A model generated the notes under the pieces. It had not been told where the DNA came from. It ran no database searches and worked only from the letters and a program-made list of their open reading frames with translations. The translations under genes and the position numbers were made by a program. Positions 44,146 to 53,728 of a stretch of 64,000 nt of DNA are shown here, piece by piece (positions within the stretch are counted from its first letter, which is position 1; each line of letters starts with the position of its first letter). The stretch lies in contig JBBAQX010000019.1 of the NCBI GenBank assembly GCA_040400085.1, positions 1 to 64,000 on the forward strand, read 5' to 3'. The stretch comes from HNR sp040400085 (lineage in GTDB: Bacteria; Actinomycetota; Actinomycetes; Actinomycetales; Microbacteriaceae).

Positions 44146-44826
44146 ATGGCCGTTCGTTTTGAACCCAGCACCGCATCATCGGAGCGTGCCGACAAAGAGC
44201 CGATAGCTGTCGTCACCGACTTTCGGTCCCGCAAGAAGCTCGGGCGGGCAGAGTTGGGTTCCTCTTCCTCGAAGGCCGCCGACCTCAATTCAGATCTGGG
44301 AGAACCCGAAAAGTCTGTAGCGCTGACCCCGTCCGAGATCGAAGATCGGGCGCTATCCAAGCTAGCGCGCAAGGCGCTATCCGAGAGAGAAATTCGTGGA
44401 ATCATGATTTCGGATGGGGCTGACGAGAGCGTTGCAGAGGACCTGCTCGAAGAATTTCGGCGTAAAGGATACGTCGATGACCTCAAACTTGCCGAGGACC
44501 TGGTCGAATCGCTCATGCGCCGCAAGAAACAGGGCCCGGCAGTCATTCGTCGGGAGCTCTCTCAGCGGGGCATCCAGGAAAGCGCTATGAGGGAGGCCCT
44601 TGACGAGGTCGACGAAGACGACGAACTGAGACTCGTCATCGATGCAGCAGAGGACCGGATTCGCCGAATGGGTACCCTCACCCGAACCGTAGCAGAACGA
44701 CGTCTAACCGGTTATCTTCAGCGCAGAGGATACAACGCTGGACATATACGAATAGCTGTCGACAAAGCACTTGGCGGCGAAAGTAGCGGCGGACACGGCG
44801 GAGGCTCGTCCGTTAAATTTCGATAG
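44146..44826 (+). CDS. recX: Regulatory protein RecX
   Basis: RecX caps and inhibits RecA filaments. The 226-residue protein has a polar N-terminal extension of about 65 residues, then three helical repeats: ALSKLARKALSEREI, LLEEFRRKGYVDDLKLAEDLV and RRKKQGPAVIRRELSQRGI, and a fourth, AERRLTGYLQRRGYNAGHI. A glycine- and serine-rich tail ends it. It follows recA after a hairpin, so expression is likely tied to SOS. Confidence 0.93.
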   Translation: MAVRFEPSTASSERADKEPIAVVTDFRSRKKLGRAELGSSSSKAADLNSDLGEPEKSVALTPSEIEDRALSKLARKALSEREIRGIMISDGADESVAEDLLEEFRRKGYVDDLKLAEDLVESLMRRKKQGPAVIRRELSQRGIQESAMREALDEVDEDDELRLVIDAAEDRIRRMGTLTRTVAERRLTGYLQRRGYNAGHIRIAVDKALGGESSGGHGGGSSVKFR

Positions 44827-44860
44827 GTCGTTACAGGTCTGAGGCATCAGGAACGTAGCG

Positions 44861-44866
44861 TAAAAT
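44861..44866 (+). promoter_or_regulatory. Candidate -10 box of miaB
   Basis: TAAAAT ends 7 nt before ATG 44874 and there is no Shine-Dalgarno, suggesting leaderless transcription. Confidence 0.45.
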
Positions 44867-44873
44867 GAAATCC

Positions 44874-46421
44874 ATGACCCTGGTAGAGACTCCCACCGTA
44901 ATAACGCCGTCTTCAGCGGCTGTAGGACGCGACGGCCAACCTCGCACCTATACGGTACGCACCTATGGTTGCCAGATGAACGTTCACGACTCCGAACGGC
45001 TCAGCGGATCGATGGAGGCAGCCGGCTACGTGCCCTCGGCCGGTGAGATTGCGGATGTCGTGGTCATCAACACCTGCGCAGTACGCGAAAACGCTGACAA
45101 CAAACTCTACGGAAACCTCGGCTACCTAGCCAGCGTCAAGCGCAAAAACGAGGGAATGCAGATCGCGGTTGGCGGCTGTCTGGCACAAAAAGACAAGACA
45201 ACCATTCTCAAGAAAGCACCGTGGGTCGACGTGGTTTTCGGCACGCACAACATGGGTTCACTGCCGAATCTGCTTGAACGTGCCCGCCACAACGACGAGG
45301 CACAGGTAGAAATTCTCGAATCCCTCGAGACCTTCCCATCGACCCTTCCCACCAAGCGCGACTCCAGCTATAGCGGCTGGGTCTCAATCTCCGTTGGCTG
45401 CAATAACACCTGCACGTTCTGCATCGTCCCCTCCCTCCGTGGTAAAGAAAAGGACCGCCGTCCGGGCGAGATCCTCGCAGAGGTTCAATCTCTCGTAGAC
45501 GATGGGGCAATCGAGGTTACCCTCCTCGGGCAAAACGTCAACACCTACGGGGTAGAGTTTGGAAACAAGGGTGCCTTCGCCGAACTCCTGCGCGCCTGCG
45601 GGCAGATCGAGGGCCTCGAACGGGTTCGCTTCACCAGCCCTCACCCTGCAGCCTTCACTGACGACGTGATCCTAGCGATGGCCGAGACGCCCAACGTGAT
45701 GCCGCAGCTACACATGCCGCTGCAATCGGGTTCCGACAGCATCCTGAAATCGATGCGACGTTCCTACCGGTCAAAGAAATTTTTGGGCATTCTGGAGCGG
45801 GTTCGCGAATTGATTCCGGATGCCGCGATCAGCACCGACATCATCGTCGGCTTCCCGGGCGAAACGGAAGAAGACTTCCTCGAGACGATGCGCGTAGTTG
45901 AAGAATCCCGCTTCGCCACGGCATTCACCTTTCAATACTCGATCCGCCCCGGCACACCCGCGGCGACGATGCCCGAGCAGATCCCCAAAGAGGTCGTCCA
46001 GGAACGATACGAGAGGCTCGCGGCCCTCCAAGATCGGATAGCGCTCGAAGAAAACCAGAAGCAGATCGGGCGAATCGCGCACGTGCTGGTGTCCAACAAC
46101 GATGGACGCAAAGATGCCGACACCCAGAGAATGTCTGGCCGAGCCGAGGACTCGCGGCTGGTGCACTTCGACGTTCCTGAGGCCGGACCGGTTCCGCGGC
46201 CAGGCGACGTCGTGAGCGTGGTTATCACGCAGGCAGCGCCGTTCCACCTGGTGGCAGAGGCTCCTGAGGATTCAATGCTTGCAATCCGTCGCACTCGTGC
46301 GGGGGATGCCTGGGACAGGGATCAGGCGGATTCTTGCGGCGTCCCCACCTCGGTTGGCGCAACCAGCGTGAGCGGTAAGGCGCTGGTAAACCTCGGCCTG
46401 CCAACGCTCAGGACTCCGTGA
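44874..46421 (+). CDS. miaB: tRNA methylthiotransferase MiaB
   Basis: MiaB adds a methylthio group to i6A37 of tRNAs. The 515-residue protein has the N-terminal UPF0004 domain with TYGCQMNVHDSE, NTCAVRENADNK and GGCLAQ (auxiliary cluster cysteines), and the radical-SAM motif GCNNTCTFCIVPSLRG. A TRAM domain lies near the C-terminus. ATG 44874 is preferred over ATG 44865, which overlaps the -10 box. Its stop overlaps the miaA start by 4 bp, linking two successive steps of A37 modification. Confidence 0.96.
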   Translation: MTLVETPTVITPSSAAVGRDGQPRTYTVRTYGCQMNVHDSERLSGSMEAAGYVPSAGEIADVVVINTCAVRENADNKLYGNLGYLASVKRKNEGMQIAVGGCLAQKDKTTILKKAPWVDVVFGTHNMGSLPNLLERARHNDEAQVEILESLETFPSTLPTKRDSSYSGWVSISVGCNNTCTFCIVPSLRGKEKDRRPGEILAEVQSLVDDGAIEVTLLGQNVNTYGVEFGNKGAFAELLRACGQIEGLERVRFTSPHPAAFTDDVILAMAETPNVMPQLHMPLQSGSDSILKSMRRSYRSKKFLGILERVRELIPDAAISTDIIVGFPGETEEDFLETMRVVEESRFATAFTFQYSIRPGTPAATMPEQIPKEVVQERYERLAALQDRIALEENQKQIGRIAHVLVSNNDGRKDADTQRMSGRAEDSRLVHFDVPEAGPVPRPGDVVSVVITQAAPFHLVAEAPEDSMLAIRRTRAGDAWDRDQADSCGVPTSVGATSVSGKALVNLGLPTLRTP

Positions 46422-47341
46422 GCGCACCCACGCTCCACGTCATCGTCGGATCGACTGGTACCGGCAAAAGCGCGTTATCGCTTGATGTCGCCGAGAGGAT
46501 GATTACCGAGGGTCGGTCCGCGGAGATCGTGAACGCCGACTCGATGCAGTTTTATCGCGGTATGGATATCGGCACGGCGAAACTTGCCCCCGAGGAACGA
46601 CGAGGGATCAGGCATCACCACTTTGACACCCTCGAGGTGACCGAAGAATCGACGGTGGCGGCTTATCAGGAGTCGGCGCGGGCATCCATTCTCGAGATCG
46701 TCGGCAGGGGAGCCGTGCCAATCCTCGTCGGAGGGTCCGGGCTGTACGTGTCGTCGGTGATCTTCGACTTCGAGTTTCCGGCACGCGACCAGAAAGTGCG
46801 CGACCGCCTGGAGCGGGAGCTTGAGGAACGCGGGGCGGCATCCCTCCATCGACGCCTGATCGAACTCGATCCCGTGGCCGCGACCAATATTGGCAAGGAA
46901 AATCTGCGCAGGGTGGTGCGGGCGCTTGAGGTGATCGAGATCACCGGAAAGCCGTTCAGTGCGTCGCTACCAGAGGAGCCTAAACCGTGGATGCCGCTCA
47001 ATATTGTGGCACTGCGCGACGACCGTGCCGACCTGGTCGCGCGCCTCGACCGCAGGGTTGAGGATATGTGGACCACGGGCCTTCTTGAGGAGGTAGAGTC
47101 GCTTATTCCCCTGGGTATCGAACTGGGTGTGACGGCGAGCCGCGCAATTGGGTATGCGCAGGCACTCGGTCATATTCGTGGCGAGCTCAGCCGGGACGAG
47201 GCAGTTACGCTCACCCAAAACCTGACCCGCAAGTATTCGCGCCGCCAGGTGAGCTGGTTTAAACGCTATCCAGGGCTCACGTGGGTGGATGCTACTGATC
47301 CTCTTCGCGTTGAGCGCGCCGTTGCCGGGTTGGCATCATAA
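46418..47341 (+). CDS. miaA: tRNA dimethylallyltransferase MiaA
   Basis: MiaA adds the isopentenyl group to A37 of tRNAs, the step before MiaB. The 307-residue protein has P-loop VGSTGTGKSALSL, VNADSMQFYRGMDIGTAK, GGSGLYVSSVI and SRAIGYAQAL. It starts at GTG 46418 within the miaB stop. In relatives dapF and hflX usually follow; here an SDR-aminotransferase-SDR module intervenes. Confidence 0.96.
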   Translation: MSAPTLHVIVGSTGTGKSALSLDVAERMITEGRSAEIVNADSMQFYRGMDIGTAKLAPEERRGIRHHHFDTLEVTEESTVAAYQESARASILEIVGRGAVPILVGGSGLYVSSVIFDFEFPARDQKVRDRLERELEERGAASLHRRLIELDPVAATNIGKENLRRVVRALEVIEITGKPFSASLPEEPKPWMPLNIVALRDDRADLVARLDRRVEDMWTTGLLEEVESLIPLGIELGVTASRAIGYAQALGHIRGELSRDEAVTLTQNLTRKYSRRQVSWFKRYPGLTWVDATDPLRVERAVAGLAS

Positions 47342-47533
47342 ATCCAACGCGGCTGCGCGTCTGTCGATAACTTTCAGCGAGGCTATGGATAGCCAATCGC
47401 GATTTGGTCGGTGCATTTGCCTAGGCCAGAAATGTCGTTTCCTTCAGCTGCTCTCAGGATTCTTGTGGTGATTTATCAACTATTCCTGTTTGTTATTCAA
47501 CATTATTGAACATTTTGTAGTAGCATTCACGGT
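47342..47533 (+). promoter_or_regulatory. AT-rich leader of the SDR-aminotransferase module
   Basis: No gene is seen. From 47465 the DNA becomes strongly AT-rich. TTCAA-N5-TTGAA (47496-47510) is a perfect small palindrome and possible operator. TAGCAT (47521-47526) ends 7 nt before ATG 47534 and may be a -10 for a leaderless mRNA. Confidence 0.45.
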
Positions 47534-48313
47534 ATGAATAGCCCCCGGTCGCGCGAAGGAGAAACCTTATCCATGGACAACGTGACAGGACACGTTGCCC
47601 AGAGCCGCGAGCGTGCCGTCATCATCGGGGCTGCCGGGGATATTGGGGCCGCGGTGACGCGGCACTTCGCCCCCGGACGTCACCTGTTACTCATCGATGT
47701 GCGTGCCGACAGGCTCGAGACGCAGGCTGAGATGCTGTACCGAGAGCTGCAGGATGTCGAGCTCACGATCGTTGAAGCATCTGTCGATGACAGGGATGCG
47801 CTGGTGCGCCATATCGAGGAGTTTGCGGCGGGAGGTCCCGTCGATTTTGCGGTGAACTGCGCCGGCGTGTCATTCGATGGCACGGTTGAGCTGCCCGAGG
47901 AACAATTCGACGCGATGTTGGCGGTCAACCTTCGGGGCAGCGTCAATGTCGCGACCGCGCTCATCCCTCATTGGTTGAACAACAACGCAGGCACCCTGCT
48001 CACTGTTGTCTCTCAGTCCGGCCTGCGTGCAAGGCCCCAACTCGGCGGTTATGCGGCCTCGAAATTCGGTTTTGTCGGCTTCAACGAGGCGCTGCACCGG
48101 GAATTGGCGGGCACCGGGGTTCGTTCGATGACGATCTGCCCCGGCATGGTCAATACCGTTATGACGCAGGATGAGGGCCTCATCGATAGTGCGGACATGA
48201 TCCAACCGCATGACATAGCGCTCGCCGCCGACTTTCTTCGCGGCCTCAGCCCAGGGTGCACAGTGCAAAACTTCGTCATGCACTGCGTCGAACAGGCCGC
48301 CGTCCGTCAATAA
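47534..48313 (+). CDS. Short-chain dehydrogenase/reductase (first of pair)
   Basis: A 259-residue classical SDR. The cofactor motif is IIGAAGDIGAAV, the NAG-type motif is VNCAGVS, and the catalytic set is S (VVSQSG) with Y-x3-K in GGYAASKFG. A second ATG at 47573 follows an AAGGAG and would shorten it by 13 residues. It is first in a three-gene set with an aminotransferase and a second SDR. Substrate unknown; oxidising an alcohol to a carbonyl for the aminotransferase, or the reverse, would fit (inference). Confidence 0.85.
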   Translation: MNSPRSREGETLSMDNVTGHVAQSRERAVIIGAAGDIGAAVTRHFAPGRHLLLIDVRADRLETQAEMLYRELQDVELTIVEASVDDRDALVRHIEEFAAGGPVDFAVNCAGVSFDGTVELPEEQFDAMLAVNLRGSVNVATALIPHWLNNNAGTLLTVVSQSGLRARPQLGGYAASKFGFVGFNEALHRELAGTGVRSMTICPGMVNTVMTQDEGLIDSADMIQPHDIALAADFLRGLSPGCTVQNFVMHCVEQAAVRQ

Positions 48314-48348
48314 AAGCATCACAACACACCACAACAAAGGAGTTCCCG

Positions 48349-49790
48349 TGCCCAACAATCTCACCCTTGACGCCGCCGATACGCGCCACGCCATAACAGC
48401 TCAATACAACAGTGCCGTGCGTCCCGGCTTCGTTGACGCCATCGAGCCTTTGGGCATCGACGTAATTTTTCATCGGGCCGCTGGCGCTCACCTGTACTTT
48501 CACAACGATGACAATGCCGAGGAGCAGGTTCTTGACCTCGTCGGCGGTTACGGTTCCAACCTGCTTGGCCACAATCATCCTCGCCTGGTTGAGGCAGCTG
48601 GCCGTATGCTTGCCAGCCAGATGCCTGTGCACGCGCAGCGATCAATCCGCCCCTATGCTGCGGAGCTCAGTCGCCGTCTCAACGAGAAATTACATGCCGA
48701 GACGGGCCAAGATTATGTGTATTCTTTCGGCAACGGCGGTGCTGAGGCCAACGAAATCGCTATCAAACATGCGCTGTACGAACGGCAACTCCTGCTGGAG
48801 ACAGCCAACAAGAATACGGAGCAACTCAGTGACGAGCAGCGCCTTCACAATGAAAAGGTGCTGGCTCTTCCGTTGATTATCGTTGCGGTCAGCGATGGCT
48901 TTCACGGCAAGTCTGTAGCAGCACTCGCCGCCTCCTTCAGCGACGGCATCAAGCCGGGCACCCTGGCTCCCTGGATCCCAACGTCCTATCTCCCACATAA
49001 TGATCTGGATGCCGTTCATCGCCTCCTCGAGTCCCACACGCATGATCTGTGGAGCGTCACCCCCGATGGTGTCAGCCGTGTTCCGTACTCGCCGGTGGTG
49101 GCGCTTTTGTGTGAGCCCATCATTGGCGACGGCGGCGTTATTGAGGTTTCCGACGAATTTCTCCGTGAAATCAGGGCCTGGACCAGGTCGACGGGTGTGC
49201 CGTTGGTCTTCGATGAGATTCAGTCCGGTTCCGGACGTACCGGAACCTATCTTGCGTCGACGGCCGCCGGTGTGAGCGCCGACTATTACACGCTGTCGAA
49301 ATCCCTGAGCGGTGGATTGGGCAAGGTCTCGATCTGCGCGGTAGCCAGTTCCCGGTTTCATCCCACGTTCGCGCTCGTCCACTCGTCCACGTATAACGAG
49401 GATGATTTTTCGTGCGCATTGGCGATCACCGCGATCAACGTCTGCGAAGAAGAGGGCCTGTACGAGCGGGTCAATACAATCGGCGAGCGATATCTTGAGG
49501 GCCTGCGTGAAATTCAGGCCCGGCATCCTCATCTCGTGGCAGACGTTCGTGGCCGCGGATTGATGCTGGGGATCGAGTGGACGGATGCGGCGGCTGCTGT
49601 CCTTCCCGGCCTTCACCTGTCGCAGCAGATCGAGAGCTACCTCTTCACCCAGTATCGGGTGCGTGTAGGTACGGCCATTTCGAGTCCAAGGATAACGCGA
49701 CTTGCTCCGCCGGCGATCATCGAGGACCGTGATATCCAGCACAGTCTCGACGCGTTGGAAGCCGTGTGTGCCTGGCTGGACCGGCGATGA
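48349..49790 (+). CDS. Class III PLP-dependent aminotransferase
   Basis: A 480-residue aminotransferase of the ornithine/diaminobutyrate class. Visible motifs are GGYGSNLLGHNHPRLVEA near the start, SFGNGGAEANEIAIKHAL, DGFHGKSVAALAAS, VFDEIQSGSGRTG and the PLP lysine in YTLSKSLSGGLGK. An insert near 150-170 is polar. The start codon is GTG at about 48349, after AAGGAG. It overlaps the next SDR by 4 bp. The substrate cannot be told; adjacent SDRs suggest an amino-alcohol or amino-aldehyde metabolite. Confidence 0.85.
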
Positions 49791-50512
49791 GCGTCGCCGT
49801 CGTTATCGGAGCGGCCGGCGAAATGGGAACCGCGATCGCCACCGACATCGTTGGCCGCTACGACACCACGGTTCTGGTCGGACGCCGTCCCGAACCCCTT
49901 GCCGCACTTGCCGTCGAGCTGCACAACGCATCCGGTCGTTCGGTCGTCCCGCTGTGCTCGGACGTTCGTAACACCGATGAAATCGTAGCCGGGCTGAAAG
50001 AACGTCAGCTGTGGGATGATGTCGAGCTCGTGGTTAATGCCGCAGGAATTACTCACTACGGCACCCATGACATCGACGAGTCCAGGCTCCGCGAAATGAT
50101 CGATGTAAATCTTGTCGCCCCCATCACCCTGCATAACGCGATCCTGCCGCTCTTTGTCGAGCGCAACAGGGGAACGTCGATCCATGTGTTGTCAATGTCA
50201 GCACTTAAGCCACGGCCTCATTTGGGAGCGTACGCTGCGACGCAAATGGGATTGCGTGGGTATCTGACTGCCGTGCAGGAGAGCTTGGGCACGAGCCCTG
50301 TACGTGTTACCTCGATCAACCCAGGATTCGTCAATACCCGATTGACCACATCAACGATCACCGATGTGCAGCCGGAACAGATGATTCAGCTCAGCGATAT
50401 TACAGCGACGGTGCGTTTTATTCTTGACGCTCCGCCCGCCGTGCGGTTTTCGGAAATTCCCCTGGAGTGCACCTCTCAGATCAATCGCGTCGACCCGCTC
50501 TTGCAACTGTGA
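49787..50512 (+). CDS. SDR-family protein lacking the catalytic lysine
   Basis: A 241-residue protein related to the SDR at 47534, with the same GAAGEMGTAI cofactor motif, VNAAGIT and a PGFVNTRL segment. The expected Y-x3-K reads Y-A-A-T-Q (in GAYAATQMG), so the catalytic lysine is replaced by glutamine. It may have altered chemistry, act as a non-catalytic partner of the first SDR, or be losing function. ATG 49787 overlaps the aminotransferase stop by 4 bp. Confidence 0.82.
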   Translation: MSVAVVIGAAGEMGTAIATDIVGRYDTTVLVGRRPEPLAALAVELHNASGRSVVPLCSDVRNTDEIVAGLKERQLWDDVELVVNAAGITHYGTHDIDESRLREMIDVNLVAPITLHNAILPLFVERNRGTSIHVLSMSALKPRPHLGAYAATQMGLRGYLTAVQESLGTSPVRVTSINPGFVNTRLTTSTITDVQPEQMIQLSDITATVRFILDAPPAVRFSEIPLECTSQINRVDPLLQL

Positions 50513-50556
50513 TTACGGATGCTTGCCCCATCACTATCTCCAGGGCTGCTTGCCGT

Positions 50557-50562
50557 TAGACT
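50557..50562 (+). promoter_or_regulatory. Candidate -10 box of dapF
   Basis: TAGACT ends 6 nt before ATG 50569, with no Shine-Dalgarno; leaderless transcription is likely. Confidence 0.45.
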
Positions 50563-50568
50563 TAACGG

Positions 50569-51450
50569 ATGACGATTACCCTCAACTTTGTCAAAGGCCA
50601 CGGTACGGGCAACGACTTCGTGTTGTTTGCGGACCCGGACGGCACTACTCGGCTCACGCCCCAGCAGATCGCGTGGCTGTGCGACCGGCACTTTGGGGTT
50701 GGGGCAGACGGGTTGATCCGTGCCGTGCGCTCCGAGAACATCGATGCCGGTGCGGCCTCGCTTGAGGAAGACAGCGCTGCTGAGTGGTTTATGGACTACT
50801 GGAACGCAGACGGTTCCCTGTCGGAGATGTGTGGGAACGGAGTTCGCGTTTTCGCGCATTTCTTGCTGACGGAAGGTCTGGCGACCTGCGAACCCGGGGA
50901 AACCCTGGTGGTGGGAACCCGCGCGGGTGTGAAGGATATTCAGAAAAACCGTACCGGGTACCAGGTGGATATGGGGCGGTGGAAACTCGACGGTGGCGAA
51001 CCGCTCGTGCGGGCTCGAGAGCTTCCGATCGCCCGCCCCGGCCTTGGCATCAACGTTGGCAACCCGCACGTTGTGGTGGCCCTGTCCAGCGTCGAGGAAC
51101 TCGAGGGAATCGACCTGGCCTACATCCCGCAGCTCGAACCGCCAGCCGAACACGGTGCCAACGTAGAGTTTGTCGTGCCAGAGGAACCAATGATCGCCGA
51201 TGGCGTCGGACAGATCAGGATGCGCGTGCACGAGCGCGGCAGCGGCGAGACCCTATCCTGTGGAACGGGTGCAGTCGCCGCCGCCCTAGCGATCCGCCAC
51301 TGGGCGGGTGCAAACGCTCCGCACCACTGGCGCGTTGATGTTCCTGGTGGGCGAGTTGCCGTACGCATGTTTCCGACGGAAGAGGGCGAGCACGTATCCC
51401 TCTCCGGCCCTGCCGAGCTTGTGTTTCGGGGGACGGTTACCGTTCCCTAA
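50569..51450 (+). CDS. dapF: Diaminopimelate epimerase DapF
   Basis: DapF converts LL- to meso-diaminopimelate, needed for lysine and often for peptidoglycan. The 293-residue protein has GTGNDFVLF at the start and both catalytic cysteines, in SEMCGNGVR and LSCGTGAVA. It has its own likely leaderless promoter and converges on hflX with 14 bp between the stops. Confidence 0.95.
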   Translation: MTITLNFVKGHGTGNDFVLFADPDGTTRLTPQQIAWLCDRHFGVGADGLIRAVRSENIDAGAASLEEDSAAEWFMDYWNADGSLSEMCGNGVRVFAHFLLTEGLATCEPGETLVVGTRAGVKDIQKNRTGYQVDMGRWKLDGGEPLVRARELPIARPGLGINVGNPHVVVALSSVEELEGIDLAYIPQLEPPAEHGANVEFVVPEEPMIADGVGQIRMRVHERGSGETLSCGTGAVAAALAIRHWAGANAPHHWRVDVPGGRVAVRMFPTEEGEHVSLSGPAELVFRGTVTVP

Positions 51451-51464
51451 CCGACAGCGATATA

Positions 51465-52988
51465 CTAACCCTGCCGAAACGGTTCAAGCTCAGCGGCAAA
51501 CTCCGGCGAGACCAACGCGTGGATGAGCGTGCCACCCTCGTCGTAGCTGGTCTCGAGTACCCGGTGCGACTCGTGCAGCGTCGCGACCAGATCGCCGCGG
51601 TTGAACGGCACAAGGGCGGTCAGGTCGATCGCAGGGTCCGGCAGCCGGGCGTCGATCGCCGCAAGCAGCTCCTCGATACCCTCGCCCGTCCGGGCGGACA
51701 CGAACAAGGCGCCCGATTCGAGGCCGCGCAGCACGGCTTTGTCGTCCGTACTGATCAGGTCGCTCTTGTTGAAGACCACGAGCTCCTGAACGCCGCGGGC
51801 GCCGGCCTCGCCGAGTACGTCGCGGACGGTAGAAATCTGGCTTGCGGGATCGGGGTGCGAGGCATCCACCACGTGAACAATAAGGTCGGCGTCGCGCGCC
51901 TCCTCGAACGTCGATTGGAACGCCTCCACCAGCTGATGAGGAAGGTTGCGCACAAACCCGACGGTGTCGGTCAGCGTGTATTCGCGCCCGTCGGCGGTCT
52001 GCGTGCGGCGCACCGTGGAGTCAAGCGTCGCAAAGAGCGCGTTCTCGACGAGCAGCCCCGCGCTCGTGATGCGGTTCAGCAGGCTCGACTTGCCCGCGTT
52101 CGTGTAGCCGACAATCGTGGCGGAGGGAACCGAGTTGCGCTTGCGATTCGCCCTCTTGGCCTCACGCGCTGGCGCCATCGCCGCGATCTGCTTGCGCAGC
52201 TTCGACATGCGGATGTGGATCCGGCGGCGGTCAAGCTCAATCTTGGTCTCACCCGGCCCGCGGGACCCCATCCCGGCCCCGGCGCTACCGACCTGGCCGC
52301 CGGCCTGGCGTGACATCGACTCGCCCCATCCGCGCAGGCGGGGGAGCAGGTACTCGAGCTGGGCCAGCTCAACCTGGGCCTTGCCCTCGCGGCTCTTCGC
52401 GTGCTGGCTAAAAATATCCAGGATCACGGCGGTGCGGTCGATCACCTTCACCTTGACCACATCCTCCAGCGCGCGCCGCTGGCTGGGAGAGAGCTCGCTA
52501 TCCGCGATCACCGTATCCGCGCCCAGCGAGGCCACGAGGTCGCGCAAGTCGTTGGCCTTACCCTTGCCCAGGTACGTGGCGGGATCGGGGTAGGGGCGTC
52601 GCTGGAGCAGCCCATCGAGGACGACGGCCCCCGCGGTCTCGGCCAGCGCCGCCAGCTCGTGCATCGAGTTCTCGGCATCCGTCTGCGAACCCTGGGAATA
52701 CACGCCAATAAGCACGACATTCTCGAGCCGCAGCTGTCGATACTCGACCTCTGTGACATCGTCGAGCTCCGTCGAGAGGCCAACGACGCGCCGGAGCGCG
52801 CTTCTCTCCTCGCGTTCAAGCTGATCCCCATCGGACGAGCCGCTCACATGGCGGTCATCGCTTCGGTCGAGGGCCTGAGCCGCGCCATCGCGGAAAAGAC
52901 TGAAACCTGAGGAAGCCGCCTCGGCGGCGTGGAGAACGCGTTCAATATTGTCGGAACCCGTGGTTGACGTTTCATCGCTATTAGTCAT
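51465..52988 (-). CDS. hflX: Ribosome-associated GTPase HflX
   Basis: HflX is a GTPase that splits stalled or stressed ribosomes. The 507-residue protein has an actinobacterial-type polar N-terminus (about 1-90), the HflX domain (QRRALEDVVKVKVIDRTAVIL, and a helical linker), then the G domain with GYTNAGKSSLLNRI, DTVGFVRNLPHQLV and NKSDL. On the minus strand TATCCT (53003-52998) ends 9 nt before ATG 52988 and no Shine-Dalgarno is seen. It is divergent from the methyltransferase gene. Confidence 0.95.
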   Translation of the reverse strand: MTNSDETSTTGSDNIERVLHAAEAASSGFSLFRDGAAQALDRSDDRHVSGSSDGDQLEREERSALRRVVGLSTELDDVTEVEYRQLRLENVVLIGVYSQGSQTDAENSMHELAALAETAGAVVLDGLLQRRPYPDPATYLGKGKANDLRDLVASLGADTVIADSELSPSQRRALEDVVKVKVIDRTAVILDIFSQHAKSREGKAQVELAQLEYLLPRLRGWGESMSRQAGGQVGSAGAGMGSRGPGETKIELDRRRIHIRMSKLRKQIAAMAPAREAKRANRKRNSVPSATIVGYTNAGKSSLLNRITSAGLLVENALFATLDSTVRRTQTADGREYTLTDTVGFVRNLPHQLVEAFQSTFEEARDADLIVHVVDASHPDPASQISTVRDVLGEAGARGVQELVVFNKSDLISTDDKAVLRGLESGALFVSARTGEGIEELLAAIDARLPDPAIDLTALVPFNRGDLVATLHESHRVLETSYDEGGTLIHALVSPEFAAELEPFRQG

Positions 52989-53046
52989 ATACCAATAAGG
53001 ATACCCTTTGCGGTGCCGTCCTGGGAAGTCTGGGATACTAAAACCT
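52989..53046. promoter_or_regulatory. Divergent promoters hflX/methyltransferase
   Basis: A 58-bp gap holds TATCCT on the minus strand (53003-52998, 9 nt from hflX) and GATACT on the plus strand (53034-53039, 7 nt from ATG 53047). Both genes appear leaderless. Confidence 0.5.
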
Positions 53047-53658
53047 ATGGCCGGAGATCACTATTTCAGCGCGGCTCCCGGAAGCGACTTTACGCCGAAG
53101 AAGATATCGGTTCAGTTGGCGGGGGAAGCACGCGACATAACAACAGCTGGCGGGGTCTTTAGTCCCGACCATATTGACCAGGGAACCCAGGTGCTGCTGA
53201 ACTACGCACCGGAACCACCGGCATCCGGTAATTTACTTGATCTGGGATGCGGGTGGGGACCAATCAGCCTCACTCTCGCGCTCGAATCGCCCGAGAGTAC
53301 CGTGTGGGCCGTCGACGTTAACGATAGGGCGCTCGAGCTTGTCCGCCGGAACGCGGCCGACCTCGGCATCACCAATATCCGCGCCGTACACCCGGACGAG
53401 GTGCCCGACGACATCCGCTTCGACACGATCTGGTCGAACCCTCCCATCCGCGTGGGCAAGAGCGTGCTTCACGAGATGCTGCTCACCTGGCTGCCCCGGA
53501 TGAAGGAGCAGACAGACGCGTACCTCGTGGTGCAGCGTAACCTCGGCTCCGATTCTCTGCATCGCTGGATGGATGCCGAACTCCCCACAGATTTCGAGGT
53601 CGCCAGGCACGCCATCAGCAAGGGATTTCGGGTGCTGCGCGTAACCCGCTCGGCGTAG
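53047..53658 (+). CDS. Class I methyltransferase, RsmC-like
   Basis: A 203-residue SAM-dependent methyltransferase. The SAM motif is LLDLGCGWGPISL, followed by WAVDVNDRALEL and the N6/N2 active site NPPIR. The N-terminal DHYFSAAPGSDFTPKKIS resembles the single-domain RsmC-like 16S rRNA guanine-N2 methyltransferases of actinobacteria. The exact target base is not shown by the sequence. Confidence 0.85.
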   Translation: MAGDHYFSAAPGSDFTPKKISVQLAGEARDITTAGGVFSPDHIDQGTQVLLNYAPEPPASGNLLDLGCGWGPISLTLALESPESTVWAVDVNDRALELVRRNAADLGITNIRAVHPDEVPDDIRFDTIWSNPPIRVGKSVLHEMLLTWLPRMKEQTDAYLVVQRNLGSDSLHRWMDAELPTDFEVARHAISKGFRVLRVTRSA

Positions 53659-53700
53659 GGGTGTGCGTGAGCCACGACGCACCTACCTGGCCGCGTGTGG

Positions 53701-53728
53701 CACAGCGTCACACAGTGTCACACAGCGC
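53701..53728 (+). repeat. 10-bp tandem repeat, about 2.8 copies
   Basis: CACAGyGTCA units start at 53701, 53711 and 53721, in the gap before the methionine operon. Confidence 0.75.
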
